41,602 bases of DNA from an uncultured Bacilli bacterium (GTDB lineage Bacteria > Bacillota_I > Bacilli_A > RFN20 > CAG-826): assembly GCA_947625975.1 (NCBI GenBank), contig CANQQL010000008.1, forward strand, positions 1-41,602, written 5' to 3'. Both the position numbers and the translations under genes were made by a program. This document shows, one piece after another, positions 16,924-24,409 of this stretch. Each line of letters opens with the position of its first letter. The stretch's first letter is position 1. The notes below the pieces were generated by a model. The model worked only from the letters and a program-made list of their open reading frames with translations. It was not told the DNA's origin and searched no databases.

Positions 16924-17044
16924 CATAATTAAAAATAATTTTTTATTTAATTTAACAAAAAACTACTGCATTTTTCATTTAATTTAGATAAAAAATTGTT
17001 TTAAAAATGATTTGTATTTTTTTAAAATTTTACTGCAATTCAGT

Positions 17045-17257
17045 AGCGGATTTCTTATCTCTCTGATGATGCGAAAAATATCCATCTTGGTTTCACGAAG
17101 TAATAATCTAGCCTAATAAAATCAAAAAAACGAAAGGAAATTATTATGAAAAATTTCACAAAAAAGTTATCTGTTCTTATTGCATCTTTTGCCATGCTAA
17201 TGGGAGTAGGACTTGTAAAGAAAGGCGCTAGCGAAACGCTTCCTGTTGATGCAGCAG
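17045..17257 (+). repeat. right arm of the 213-bp perfect inverted repeat
   Basis: Identical to the reverse complement of 16164-16376. It carries the leader, the ribosome binding site and codons 1-37 of surface gene B. Confidence 0.97.
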
Positions 17258-19410
17258 GGGAATTGAAAGAAATTTCTATTAATATAGGGAATTATGTTTC
17301 TGAAAAAGGATATAAAATTTCTAGTAATTCAACAATTAGCAACTATAAATCTCTTATACTTGATGACAATATTGAGATAAAAACAAGTGGTTCAAACAAT
17401 AACGAAGGATCATTTTGGAAAAGCAATGATGTTGTTGATTGGCGTTTGTATCAAAATTCTTCCAAGGATGTCATTTTACATGCAACTAATGAAGATGTTT
17501 TAGAAATAAATAGTTATAAAATATCTTACAACATAAATAATACTGGCACTTTAGCAACAAAATCAGGTACCTCAATAGCCACTGCTAATAAAATTGACTC
17601 AAATACTGTTCAAACTGTTAATGATACTAGTGTAACAATGTACGTCGCTAATACAAGCACTAAAACAAATGGACAAGTTAGAATTACTGACATTAGTGTT
17701 ACTTATACTTTAAAAGCAACTGAAACGAAGAATGTAATAGAGGTTACAGATGTTGCATCTCATCCAAAAACTGTCTTTCAAGACAAAAACATAGATGGCA
17801 AAGATGTATTATTGAATGTTAAATATGATGACAATAGTACTGGAACAGAACCTGCAGATCATGTTATGGTTGATACATCTGTTATTAAGGACAATGTAGT
17901 TGCAACAGCTTATTATGATGCTGAAGAAACTATGTCTGCAACATTTATTGTAAATGTAATTGAAAAGCCATTAATTGATATTTTAACGATTGATAATACA
18001 ACTAAGTCTACTTCGTATACAGATTGGGAAACAACAAGCGAAGATACTAACATAACGTATAAAGGCAATTCTATGGCTCATTCGAGTACAGCAATTCAAC
18101 TTCGATCTTCGAATAGCACCTCAGGTATTATCTCTACAACTGTACCTGATAATCTTGTAATTAATTCGATTACTGTTGATTGGACTGTTGACACTAGCGA
18201 TGATAGACAAATAGATATTTATTTACAAGACACTCCATTTACTGCTGTATCTGATTTATATGGAAGCACAATTAGCTCTGTTGGTAATATAAAATTTACT
18301 GATGAATCTCACACTTATGTAGCCACTGACGACTTTTCTTACTTAGGTATAAGAAGTCACTTAGGTACTTTATATTTAAATAGTATTACGATTGAGTATA
18401 GAACCGCAGATCCTAATAAACCTTCAATATCTATTGATAATCAAGAATATCCGCAGCAAATGCATATTAATGATACTTTGGAATTAAGTGCTACTACAAC
18501 TAATGCCGATAATGCTGAAATTGAATGGTCCGTAAGTAATGATACTGCCGCAGAAGTAGACAATAACGGTAAAGTAACAGCTAAAGCAAAAGGTACATTT
18601 AATGTAACTGCAAAAATTAGTGTTAATGGAAAAGACTATAAGGCAACAACTCCTGAAATTAAGGTTGTTGACTGGGTACATGAAGGTACTGAAAAAGATC
18701 CGTTTAGCGTGGAAGATGCATTAAAAGTTTGTATTGAAACAGGTGAAACAAACACTAGTGAAAAATATTATGTTAAAGGTATAATTACTAATATTACCCA
18801 AATATCCCTTGAACATGGTAATGCAACATTTTATATTGACGATTCAAAAGATGGTGGAAATACATTCGAAATATATAGAGCTAACTATTTAGAAAACGAA
18901 AAGTTTACTGCTGAAAATCAATTAGCGATTGGTGATACCGTTGTTTGTTATGGCTATTTGATTAATTATAAGTCAAATACTCCAGAATTAGCTCAGGGTG
19001 GATATGTTTATAGTCATACACCAGGAATTACCGTGGCACAAGAATTCTTAAATGATTGGTATGCATTAAGAAATGATGAAGGAAGTATTTGTGATAATTT
19101 AAATGAGCCAACAAAATTAGAAGAAATGCTTCAAAGATATGATGCTTTAAATCCAGAAGATAGAGCAGTTGTGGATGCCGCAACTGAAAAGGATGACACG
19201 ACACTTGTTAAAACAACTATTGAATATTTGCGAGGACTCCTTAATAACAATAAAAAAGATGCTGGAAATGAGCATAATACAACAGCAGGTTTATTAATAT
19301 CTCTTTCAGAAAACAATAAATCAGTTTCTTTAATTACTTTGTTTGCTATCTTAGGATTAGTTGCAATATCCACTTACTACTTTATTGAGAAAAAAAGAAT
19401 AGCAAAATAA
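17146..19410 (+). CDS. surface protein B: Ig-like domains, OB-fold-like domain, C-terminal membrane anchor
   Basis: 754 aa, predicted surface protein divergent from surface gene A with an identical leader and signal peptide. After residue 37 the two proteins differ completely until the C-terminal module. Visible in order: a beta-rich region (about 40-185), a Big_3-like Ig segment (about 195-275), a beta-sandwich region (about 280-420), a BIG2 domain (about 428-508, IEWSVSNDTAAEVDNNGKVT), an OB-fold-like domain (about 515-622; KYYVKGIITNI, TFYIDDSKDGGNTFEIYR, GDTVVCYGYL), the helical C-terminal module (about 628-705) and a membrane helix with a KKKRIAK tail. No LPxTG or catalytic motif was seen. 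An orphan copy of 239 bp of this gene lies at 22172-22410. It is followed by its own terminator. Confidence 0.72.
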   Translation: MKNFTKKLSVLIASFAMLMGVGLVKKGASETLPVDAAGELKEISINIGNYVSEKGYKISSNSTISNYKSLILDDNIEIKTSGSNNNEGSFWKSNDVVDWRLYQNSSKDVILHATNEDVLEINSYKISYNINNTGTLATKSGTSIATANKIDSNTVQTVNDTSVTMYVANTSTKTNGQVRITDISVTYTLKATETKNVIEVTDVASHPKTVFQDKNIDGKDVLLNVKYDDNSTGTEPADHVMVDTSVIKDNVVATAYYDAEETMSATFIVNVIEKPLIDILTIDNTTKSTSYTDWETTSEDTNITYKGNSMAHSSTAIQLRSSNSTSGIISTTVPDNLVINSITVDWTVDTSDDRQIDIYLQDTPFTAVSDLYGSTISSVGNIKFTDESHTYVATDDFSYLGIRSHLGTLYLNSITIEYRTADPNKPSISIDNQEYPQQMHINDTLELSATTTNADNAEIEWSVSNDTAAEVDNNGKVTAKAKGTFNVTAKISVNGKDYKATTPEIKVVDWVHEGTEKDPFSVEDALKVCIETGETNTSEKYYVKGIITNITQISLEHGNATFYIDDSKDGGNTFEIYRANYLENEKFTAENQLAIGDTVVCYGYLINYKSNTPELAQGGYVYSHTPGITVAQEFLNDWYALRNDEGSICDNLNEPTKLEEMLQRYDALNPEDRAVVDAATEKDDTTLVKTTIEYLRGLLNNNKKDAGNEHNTTAGLLISLSENNKSVSLITLFAILGLVAISTYYFIEKKRIAK

Positions 19411-19431
19411 GTTAATAAAGCTTAAACTACT

Positions 19432-19465
19432 AAGGGCACATAAATTATATTATGTGTCCTTTTTA
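19432..19465 (+). terminator. terminator of surface gene B
   Basis: Arms AAGGGCACATAA (19432-19443) and TTATGTGTCCTT (19450-19461) with one wobble pair and a 6-nt loop, then a T run. Confidence 0.85.
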
Positions 19466-19489
19466 GTAATTTCTTGCTATCTTATGCAA
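19457..19489. repeat. imperfect direct repeat, left copy (terminator tail plus folT -35 region)
   Basis: This 33-bp stretch (contains TTTCTTGCTATCTTATGCAA) matches 22501-22533 with one substitution and two single-T indels. In the right copy it carries the -35 of the folT promoter; here the promoter is cut off by the IS element 6 bp later. Confidence 0.7.
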
Positions 19490-19494
19490 CCTGA

Positions 19495-21044
19495 CTTTCG
19501 ACAAAATCGAAAAAAGTAGTGTTAAATCTTAAAATTAAGTAATTTATGAATATCATTTTTCTTTAAAACGTAGTTATCCAAGTTTAAATTAAGAATATTT
19601 TTAAAAGATAGAATTTTATTTTTAGAAGAGAGATTTATAATTCTATCTTTTTCATTTAAAACGATAAACGATCTGATAAAATCTATAATTTGATTTGTAT
19701 GTACTTTGTCATGGAATGTTTTTATTTGAAGGATTCTTAAGACAAAAACAGAAAGATAACAAATTAAGAAGTGACCATAAATAGAGTTTTGTTTAAAACA
19801 ATATACAGGTCTGGCATCAAGTTCAGATTTAAGAATTCTAAAAGATTCTTCGATTCTCCAAAGGCGATGGTAGACATTATAGATATCTAACGGGTTCATA
19901 TTTAATTCAGAAGAGATAATTAAATTATATCCACATAGGGATAAATCCTTTTTAATTTTATCCTCATTTAAGGAAGCAATAACCAACGTATCCTCATTAA
20001 TTTCACCATTAGAGTTAACCGGAGTAAATAGCACATATTTCGAAGCATCACCATATTCTTTTCTTTTAGCTTGAGATAGAGAAAGAGATTTAATTTTATC
20101 AATTTGTTTGATAATTTCAGCTTTTTGTTTTTTAGCTAAAGAAGGATTATATGAAGCGATTCTAATTTGTTTCACAGAGAATTTAGAATTATCCAATTTA
20201 TAAGAAAAAGTATCGATACAAGTTTTATAACGAAACTCGAGATTGCCCAAAGAATCTGTCACATCGATGTAATCATTATCGAGTAATACCCATTTTTGTT
20301 CTTTTTCCTCAAGTTTCTTAACGGATTGAGAATAAATATAGCCATCACCATTAAAAAGTGCATCGTAAATGTTTTTGGCACAGTTCAAACCTTTATCAGC
20401 AACTTGAATTGTTCTACCATTCATATGGAATCGTTCTTTCATTTCATTGATACAGTGTCTAATAATCGTTTTTTCTGATTCATTACCTGGATATAGTTTC
20501 ATCGTTAAAGGAATTTGGTCTTCGTCAAGCAATAAACCCATACCAACAATAGGGCCTTTTCTGTTCTCTTTAGAAGGGCCTTTTCTTCTAAAATCATCTT
20601 CTGAATCGATTTCAAAATAATAATTCGTACAGTCAAAATAAACATTGCCAGTTTTACGAGAAAATTTTTCATTATAAAATTCGTTGAAAACTTCAAGAAT
20701 ACGCGAATAATTATCTCCAATGAAATCTAATTTATCAATTTGATCTTTAAAAATGTTATAAGATTTGAATAGAGTAGGTAACACTTCTTCAAAAGTTTTT
20801 ATTTTTGAACAAGGATTAATAATTCTACAAGAAACCATGTTTAGTAATCGTAAGTAGAAACGTTTTCATTTTCGATTTTATCCAAAAGGTCTAAATGAAA
20901 TTTGATACCTAATTTATTAAAAACGCCTTTAATAAGAAAGTAACCTAAGATTTTAAATAGGGGATTCATCAATTTTAATTAAGCATATTAAAAGTTAAAA
21001 CTCTTATTTTTTTATCGAAAGATTTGTAGTGTTAAAGTCGAAAG
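19495..21044 (-). mobile_element. IS1634-type insertion sequence, probably defective
   Basis: About 1,550 bp. Ends are proposed from an 8-bp terminal inverted repeat, CTTTCGAC (19495-19502) and GTCGAAAG (21037-21044). A further near-repeat, TCGAAA(n)GTAGTGTTAAA, occurs in the same orientation inside both ends (19507-19526 and 21015-21036). No convincing target duplication is visible (flanks ACCTGA and ACGGGA). The transposase is frameshifted and short at its N-terminus. The right end abuts a truncated gene read in the opposite direction. Confidence 0.7.
19522..20969 (-). pseudogene. IS1634-family DDE transposase, frameshifted
   Basis: The main frame (20838 to 19522, 438 codons) holds the catalytic core: VYFDCTNYYFE (first Asp), QVADKGLNC (second Asp) and YHRLWRIEESFRILKSEL (Glu in the Y-R-E-K signature). 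The preceding 42 codons (ATG 20969 to TAA 20841-20843, beginning MNPLFKILGYFLIKGVFNKLG) belong upstream of it but lie in another frame; a -1 shift near 20845-20860 would restore continuity into LLNMVSCRIINPCSK. No slippery heptamer fits, so a disabling indel is more likely than programmed frameshifting. Relatives usually have about 100 more N-terminal residues, also missing here. Confidence 0.8.
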
Positions 21045-22033
21045 ACGGGAATCGCCATAAGTAAAACAACGTTGCAAAATAAATACCTTTACTTTTTATA
21101 CACCGAAGCAAGATTCGACGACCTTTCGTTTGACCAACTTTTTCTTTATTTTGACATGAAAGGAATAAAACTCAACAAAAGGACTTTTAAGAAAAATCTT
21201 GAGCTTTTAACTCCTGACGGAAACTATAATTTACTCGCGCAGCTTTTATGTGATAATCCGCGGATACCTATTCGCTTTTCGCTTTTTGCAGGGATTGATA
21301 AAACGTCAACAATGTACTCAGTCAGAGAGTTTGGCGATATGTGTTTATTGCTTGCTCTTGATAAGATTATTGATTACGGAGATACTTTGAATGTCCCGCA
21401 AGCTGATGAGCGCAACCGCAAAGTAGAACGCAAGGAAGTAATGCTTTTTCATTCTCAAGCAATCCGAGAAACTGTTATAAATGCTTTTCAGCATAATTCT
21501 TGGATAAGCGGTACCGCACCGATGTTCACGGCTTATAAAGATCGGATAGAAATAACGTCTATCGGAACCTTACCACCGCACCAGACAAAAGAGGGATTTT
21601 ATGCAGGGATTTCTATCCCTGTTTATGCTAAACTCACCGAGATTTTTGTACAACTTCATATCAGCGAAAAATCAGGACGCGGTGTGCCAAGAATTGTGGG
21701 CGCATACGGCGAAAAAGCATTTAAATTTTCCAATAGCACCATAACGGTAACGATTCCGTTCAACCGCATTGACTTAGGGGGTACCCCCCCCAAGACACCC
21801 CACAAGATACCACCCAAGGGGCCCATGTGTTTAAAGGTGGGACGACGGATAATAAGATAGTCGAGTATTGCAGTGAAGCGAGAAATATTCAGGAAATACT
21901 TGAACATCTCGGCTTGAAAGACCGAAAAAATCTCATGAAGCATATCAACCAATTAATAAAGCAAGGGCGTATTGCAAGGACGCTTCCCGATAAACCTACA
22001 AGCAGGAATCAGAAGTATGTTACGATTAAATAA
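21045..22033 (+). pseudogene. truncated and frameshifted AlbA_2/RecG-like ATP-binding protein gene
   Basis: The frame is open from the very edge of the IS element (reading TGIAISKTTLQNKYLYFLYTEARFDDLSFDQL), so the N-terminal AlbA_2 (Schlafen-like DNA-binding) domain has been lost. The HATPase_c_4-type region is present (REFGDMCLLLALDKI, IRETVINAFQHNSW, YKDRIEITSIGTLPPHQ, EKSGRGVPRI). At 21784-21791 a run of eight C shifts the frame: one reading stops at 21858-21860. The other reads TPQDTTQG then DNKIVEYCSEARNIQEILEHLGLKD, a winged-helix-like tail ending at 22033, as in intact relatives. Base composition and codons (GCG, CCG, CGC) are clearly more GC-rich than the neighbours, suggesting transfer. 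The stretch 22034-22171 after it holds nothing recognisable. Confidence 0.72.
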
Positions 22034-22171
22034 AATCGCTTTATATTCTTTAGAATTCGTCCTGCAAATTTAATATTCACCACTTTATTATAAATTGTAA
22101 TTTTATTTTTGTTTGCAACAATTTCTTACCATTTCTCTCTTTCTTTGTTGCACTTAGTTTTATAATTAACA

Positions 22172-22410
22172 GCCGCAGAAGTAGACAATAATGGTAAAGT
22201 AACAGCTAAAGCAAAAGGTACATTTAATGTAACTGCAAAAATTAGTGTTAATGGAAAAGACTATAAGGCAACATCTCCTGAAATTAAGGTTGTTGACTGG
22301 ATACATGAGGGTACTGAAAAAGATCCATTTAGTGTGGAAGATGCATTGAAAGTCTGTATTGAAACAGGTGAAACAAACACTAGTGAAAAATATTATGTTA
22401 AAGGTATAAT
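22172..22410 (+). pseudogene. orphan partial copy of surface gene B
   Basis: 239 bp align without gaps to 18547-18785 of surface gene B with about eight substitutions (about 97% identity). It covers the end of the BIG2 domain and the start of the OB-fold-like domain (AAEVDNNGKVTAKAKG to EKYYVKGII). There is no start codon: an in-frame TAA lies just upstream. The frame runs on for 16 codons of unrelated, GC-richer sequence before stopping at 22459. It could be a decayed tandem paralogue or a silent donor segment. Confidence 0.85.
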
Positions 22411-22478
22411 CTTTTGCGGGATTCTTTTTACTCAGAAGGAAAAGACGACCGAACGTTAAAAAAATAATACACTACATT

Positions 22479-22509
22479 AAGGAGCATAATTCAATATTGC
22501 TCCTTTTTT
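22479..22509 (+). terminator. terminator left behind by a lost surface-gene paralogue
   Basis: Arms AAGGAGCA (22479-22486) and TGCTCCTT (22498-22505), then T residues. Position and downstream sequence correspond to those of the terminator of surface gene B. Confidence 0.8.
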
Positions 22510-22533
22510 AGTATTTTCTTGCTATCTATGCAA
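22501..22533. repeat. imperfect direct repeat, right copy
   Basis: Partner of 19457-19489. It contains TTGCTATCTATGCAA and forms the upstream part of the folT promoter. Confidence 0.7.
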
Positions 22534-22546
22534 AACATTATATAAT
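22519..22546 (+). promoter_or_regulatory. promoter of the THF riboswitch-folT transcript
   Basis: TTGCTA (22519-22524) and a perfect TATAAT (22541-22546) have a 16-bp spacer. Transcription would begin near 22553, at the first bases of the riboswitch. Confidence 0.7.
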
Positions 22547-22551
22547 TAAAA

Positions 22552-22642
22552 TGCAGAGTAACTAGAAAGCGTTAAGTGCTATATCATGGGAAGTTGGATA
22601 TAGACGAACACTTTGGTGGCGGTTTTCTAGTGCGTCCGCTGT
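22552..22642 (+). ncRNA. tetrahydrofolate (THF) riboswitch
   Basis: The sequence follows the THF-I riboswitch consensus in order: AGAGTA, GCGTTAAGTG, ATGGGA..GTTG, ACGAA, GGCGG and GCGTCCGCT. A stem CTATATC/GATATAG takes the place of the variable arm, and ACTAGAAA (22561-22568) pairs with TTTCTAGT (22624-22631). Control of translation is plausible: the segment GGCCT (22675-22679) can pair with AGGTC (22691-22695) and hide the Shine-Dalgarno GCGGAGG, and TCCGC of the aptamer can also pair with GCGGA. Folates would then shut off the downstream folate transporter gene. Confidence 0.88.
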
Positions 22643-22700
22643 TAATTTTATCTTTTTGATGTAAAGTTTTCGCGGGCCTTTGTTATGCGGAGGTCTTTTT

Positions 22701-23894
22701 ATGTTGAAGAATTTTTTTAATTTACTATGGAAGAAAAAAGTGACTTTACTTTTTGTGATATTAACTAGTTTTTTTGTGGGGACTTTTTTATCCGGTTCTT
22801 ATAACAACTTAAATGCAAAATACGATATAGCTTTTACCTCAACAAAAAGCGCAAATGATTTTACGGATTATTTGACTGAAGAAAATTTAAGTGAAATCAA
22901 AAACAGCGATAAAAAATACGATGAAATCAATATCACCGAATTATTAAAAGATGGTAATATTGTTTTATCTTGCGATGAAAATAACATATATCATTTAAAA
23001 ACTTACACACGTTTGTATAAAGATGTTTTTGTAAAATCTACCAGTAGCGTCAGTACGCGAGCAAAAACATTTTTAGAAACATTTATAAAAAGCGTCGATG
23101 CTGAAGCTAAATTTAATTATAGTAATATTTATCAAACTATTGATAATATAAATATTTATGTTGCTTCTTTTATCACCATGGGAATCGGTGTTTTAGGTTA
23201 TTTAATTTATCTAGCTGTCAATCATAAAAAGTTATGTGTTGAATTAACGGCAATCGATAATAGTTCTCTTTATAATACTCCCTTCCACCTCTCCTATTGG
23301 ACCTCATCTTTAAAGAATTTTAAAAAGATTAAAGTTATCACAGCAACTGGTTTACTATTTGCCTTAATGATGTGTGCTAAATTACTGCATATTCCTACAG
23401 GATTTGCCAATTTAAGTGTATCATTTACCTACTTATTCTTTGCAATTGCCTGCTTAATATGCGGGCCTATTATGGGCTTTATGATTGGTACTCTTTCCGA
23501 TATCTTAGGATTTTTTGTGTTTCCTACCGGTCAAGGATTCTTTCTTGGCTACACTTTAATCGCGGCTTTAACCGGTTTTATCTATGGAATATGTTTATAT
23601 AAAAAGAAAATATCTTTTATTAACTGTTTCTTTGCGAGATTTTTAGTTAATATCTTTATGAATGTAATACTAGGCTCTATCTTTTGGGGAATCCTATTTA
23701 ATTATGATCTTTCCACCACATATGCTTATATGTGGCTCTATGAACTTCCAAAAAACATTATATTCTTAATACCGCAAGCACTGCTGCTATTTATCGTTTT
23801 AAGAGCGGTCACACCTATTTTAGTTCGTTTTAATTTAGTAGATAAAAATGTTTTGCCCACAAGAAAAAAGTCGGAAATATCACATGAAAGATAA
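22701..23894 (+). CDS. folT: folate-family ECF transporter S-component (FolT-like) with N-terminal extension
   Basis: 397 aa. The last 190 residues are a FolT-type S-component, the membrane protein that binds folates and docks on EcfT: KVITATGLLFALMMCAKLL, FTYLFFAIACLICGPIMGFMIGTLSDILGFFVFPTGQGFFLGYTL in pieces, GFIYGICLY and the final helices. FolT is normally about 170-180 aa; here about 200 extra residues precede it, with a membrane helix (about 11-31), an extracytoplasmic stretch of about 110 residues and a second helix (about 148-170). The ATG at 22701 is chosen because GCGGAGGT lies 6 nt upstream; an upstream TTG at 22680 would place the start inside the sequestered region. Expression is predicted to respond to folate through the THF riboswitch. 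Confidence 0.85.
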   Translation: MLKNFFNLLWKKKVTLLFVILTSFFVGTFLSGSYNNLNAKYDIAFTSTKSANDFTDYLTEENLSEIKNSDKKYDEINITELLKDGNIVLSCDENNIYHLKTYTRLYKDVFVKSTSSVSTRAKTFLETFIKSVDAEAKFNYSNIYQTIDNINIYVASFITMGIGVLGYLIYLAVNHKKLCVELTAIDNSSLYNTPFHLSYWTSSLKNFKKIKVITATGLLFALMMCAKLLHIPTGFANLSVSFTYLFFAIACLICGPIMGFMIGTLSDILGFFVFPTGQGFFLGYTLIAALTGFIYGICLYKKKISFINCFFARFLVNIFMNVILGSIFWGILFNYDLSTTYAYMWLYELPKNIIFLIPQALLLFIVLRAVTPILVRFNLVDKNVLPTRKKSEISHER

Positions 23895-23944
23895 ATTCTT
23901 ATCAGAGTGTTTTTAAAATGCGCTATTAATTAATGATTTATTTT

Positions 23945-24409
23945 TTATAAATTATTATAATTCTTTATTGCTTTATCTATTTTTCTTTTGTCGTCGCGCT
24001 CTTTTTCACTATTACGCTTATCAAAAAGTTTTTTACCTTTTCCTAAAGCAATTTCTAATTTAGCTTTTCCCCTGAGTAAATAAACTTTCGTGGGAATAAG
24101 CGTATATTGCTTTTCTTTAACTTTTTGTTCTAATTTTAAAATCTCTTTTTTATGTAAAAGTAGCTTTCTAGTTCTTAAGGGATCATGATTAAAAATATTA
24201 CCCTTATCATAAGGTGCAATGTGCATATTAACAATATAAGCCTCATGATTTCTTATAATTACATAAGCATCATTTAACGAAGCTCCATGCAGTCTTAAAG
24301 CTTTAATTTCTGTGCCAACCAGAGAAAGTCCGCACTCTAAAAAATCACTTAAAAAATAATTAAAAGACGCTTTAGAATTTTTAGCAATTAATTTTTGTGC
24401 ATTATTCAT
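23945..24409 (-). CDS. smpB: SsrA (tmRNA)-binding protein SmpB
   Basis: 154 aa, normal length. SmpB binds tmRNA and delivers it to stalled ribosomes for trans-translation. Family motifs: NSKASFNYFLSDFLECGLSLVGTE, SLNDAYVIIRN, NMHIAPYDKGN, DPLRTRKLLLHKKEI and the basic C-terminal tail GKGKKLFDKRNSEKERDDKR. It overlaps the upstream Ig-VanZ gene by 8 bp and is translationally coupled to it, an unusual partner. The tmRNA gene was not seen in this window. Confidence 0.95.
   Translation of the reverse strand: MNNAQKLIAKNSKASFNYFLSDFLECGLSLVGTEIKALRLHGASLNDAYVIIRNHEAYIVNMHIAPYDKGNIFNHDPLRTRKLLLHKKEILKLEQKVKEKQYTLIPTKVYLLRGKAKLEIALGKGKKLFDKRNSEKERDDKRKIDKAIKNYNNL

Larger units (their letters stand above)
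16377..17044. other. 668-bp palindrome-rich core between the inverted-repeat arms
   Basis: No open frame of useful length was seen. The core is very AT-rich except for a small GC-rich hairpin (TGTTCGC/GCGAACA, 16595-16615) and a GGGGGG run at 16636-16641. It holds several inverted repeats (listed separately) and the likely promoters for the two divergent surface genes. Its two ends differ, so inversion would change which promoter faces which gene. Confidence 0.75.

Noticed and set aside
14320-19410. LPxTG-type sorting signals in the surface proteins
   Set aside because: Both C-termini were read for LPxTG-like motifs before the membrane helix; none is present.
20840-20862. Programmed -1 frameshift in the transposase
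   Set aside because: No X-XXY-YYZ slippery heptamer lies in the right frame, and the protein also lacks its usual N-terminal 100 residues, so decay is more likely.
19489-21050. Target-site duplication of the IS
   Set aside because: Flanking hexamers ACCTGA and ACGGGA match at only four of six positions; not enough for a claim.
22411-22459. Sixteen-codon extension (FCGILFTQKEKTTER and stop) as a real C-terminus of the orphan fragment
   Set aside because: It diverges sharply from surface gene B and is GC-richer, more like debris of the transferred gene; origin could not be determined.
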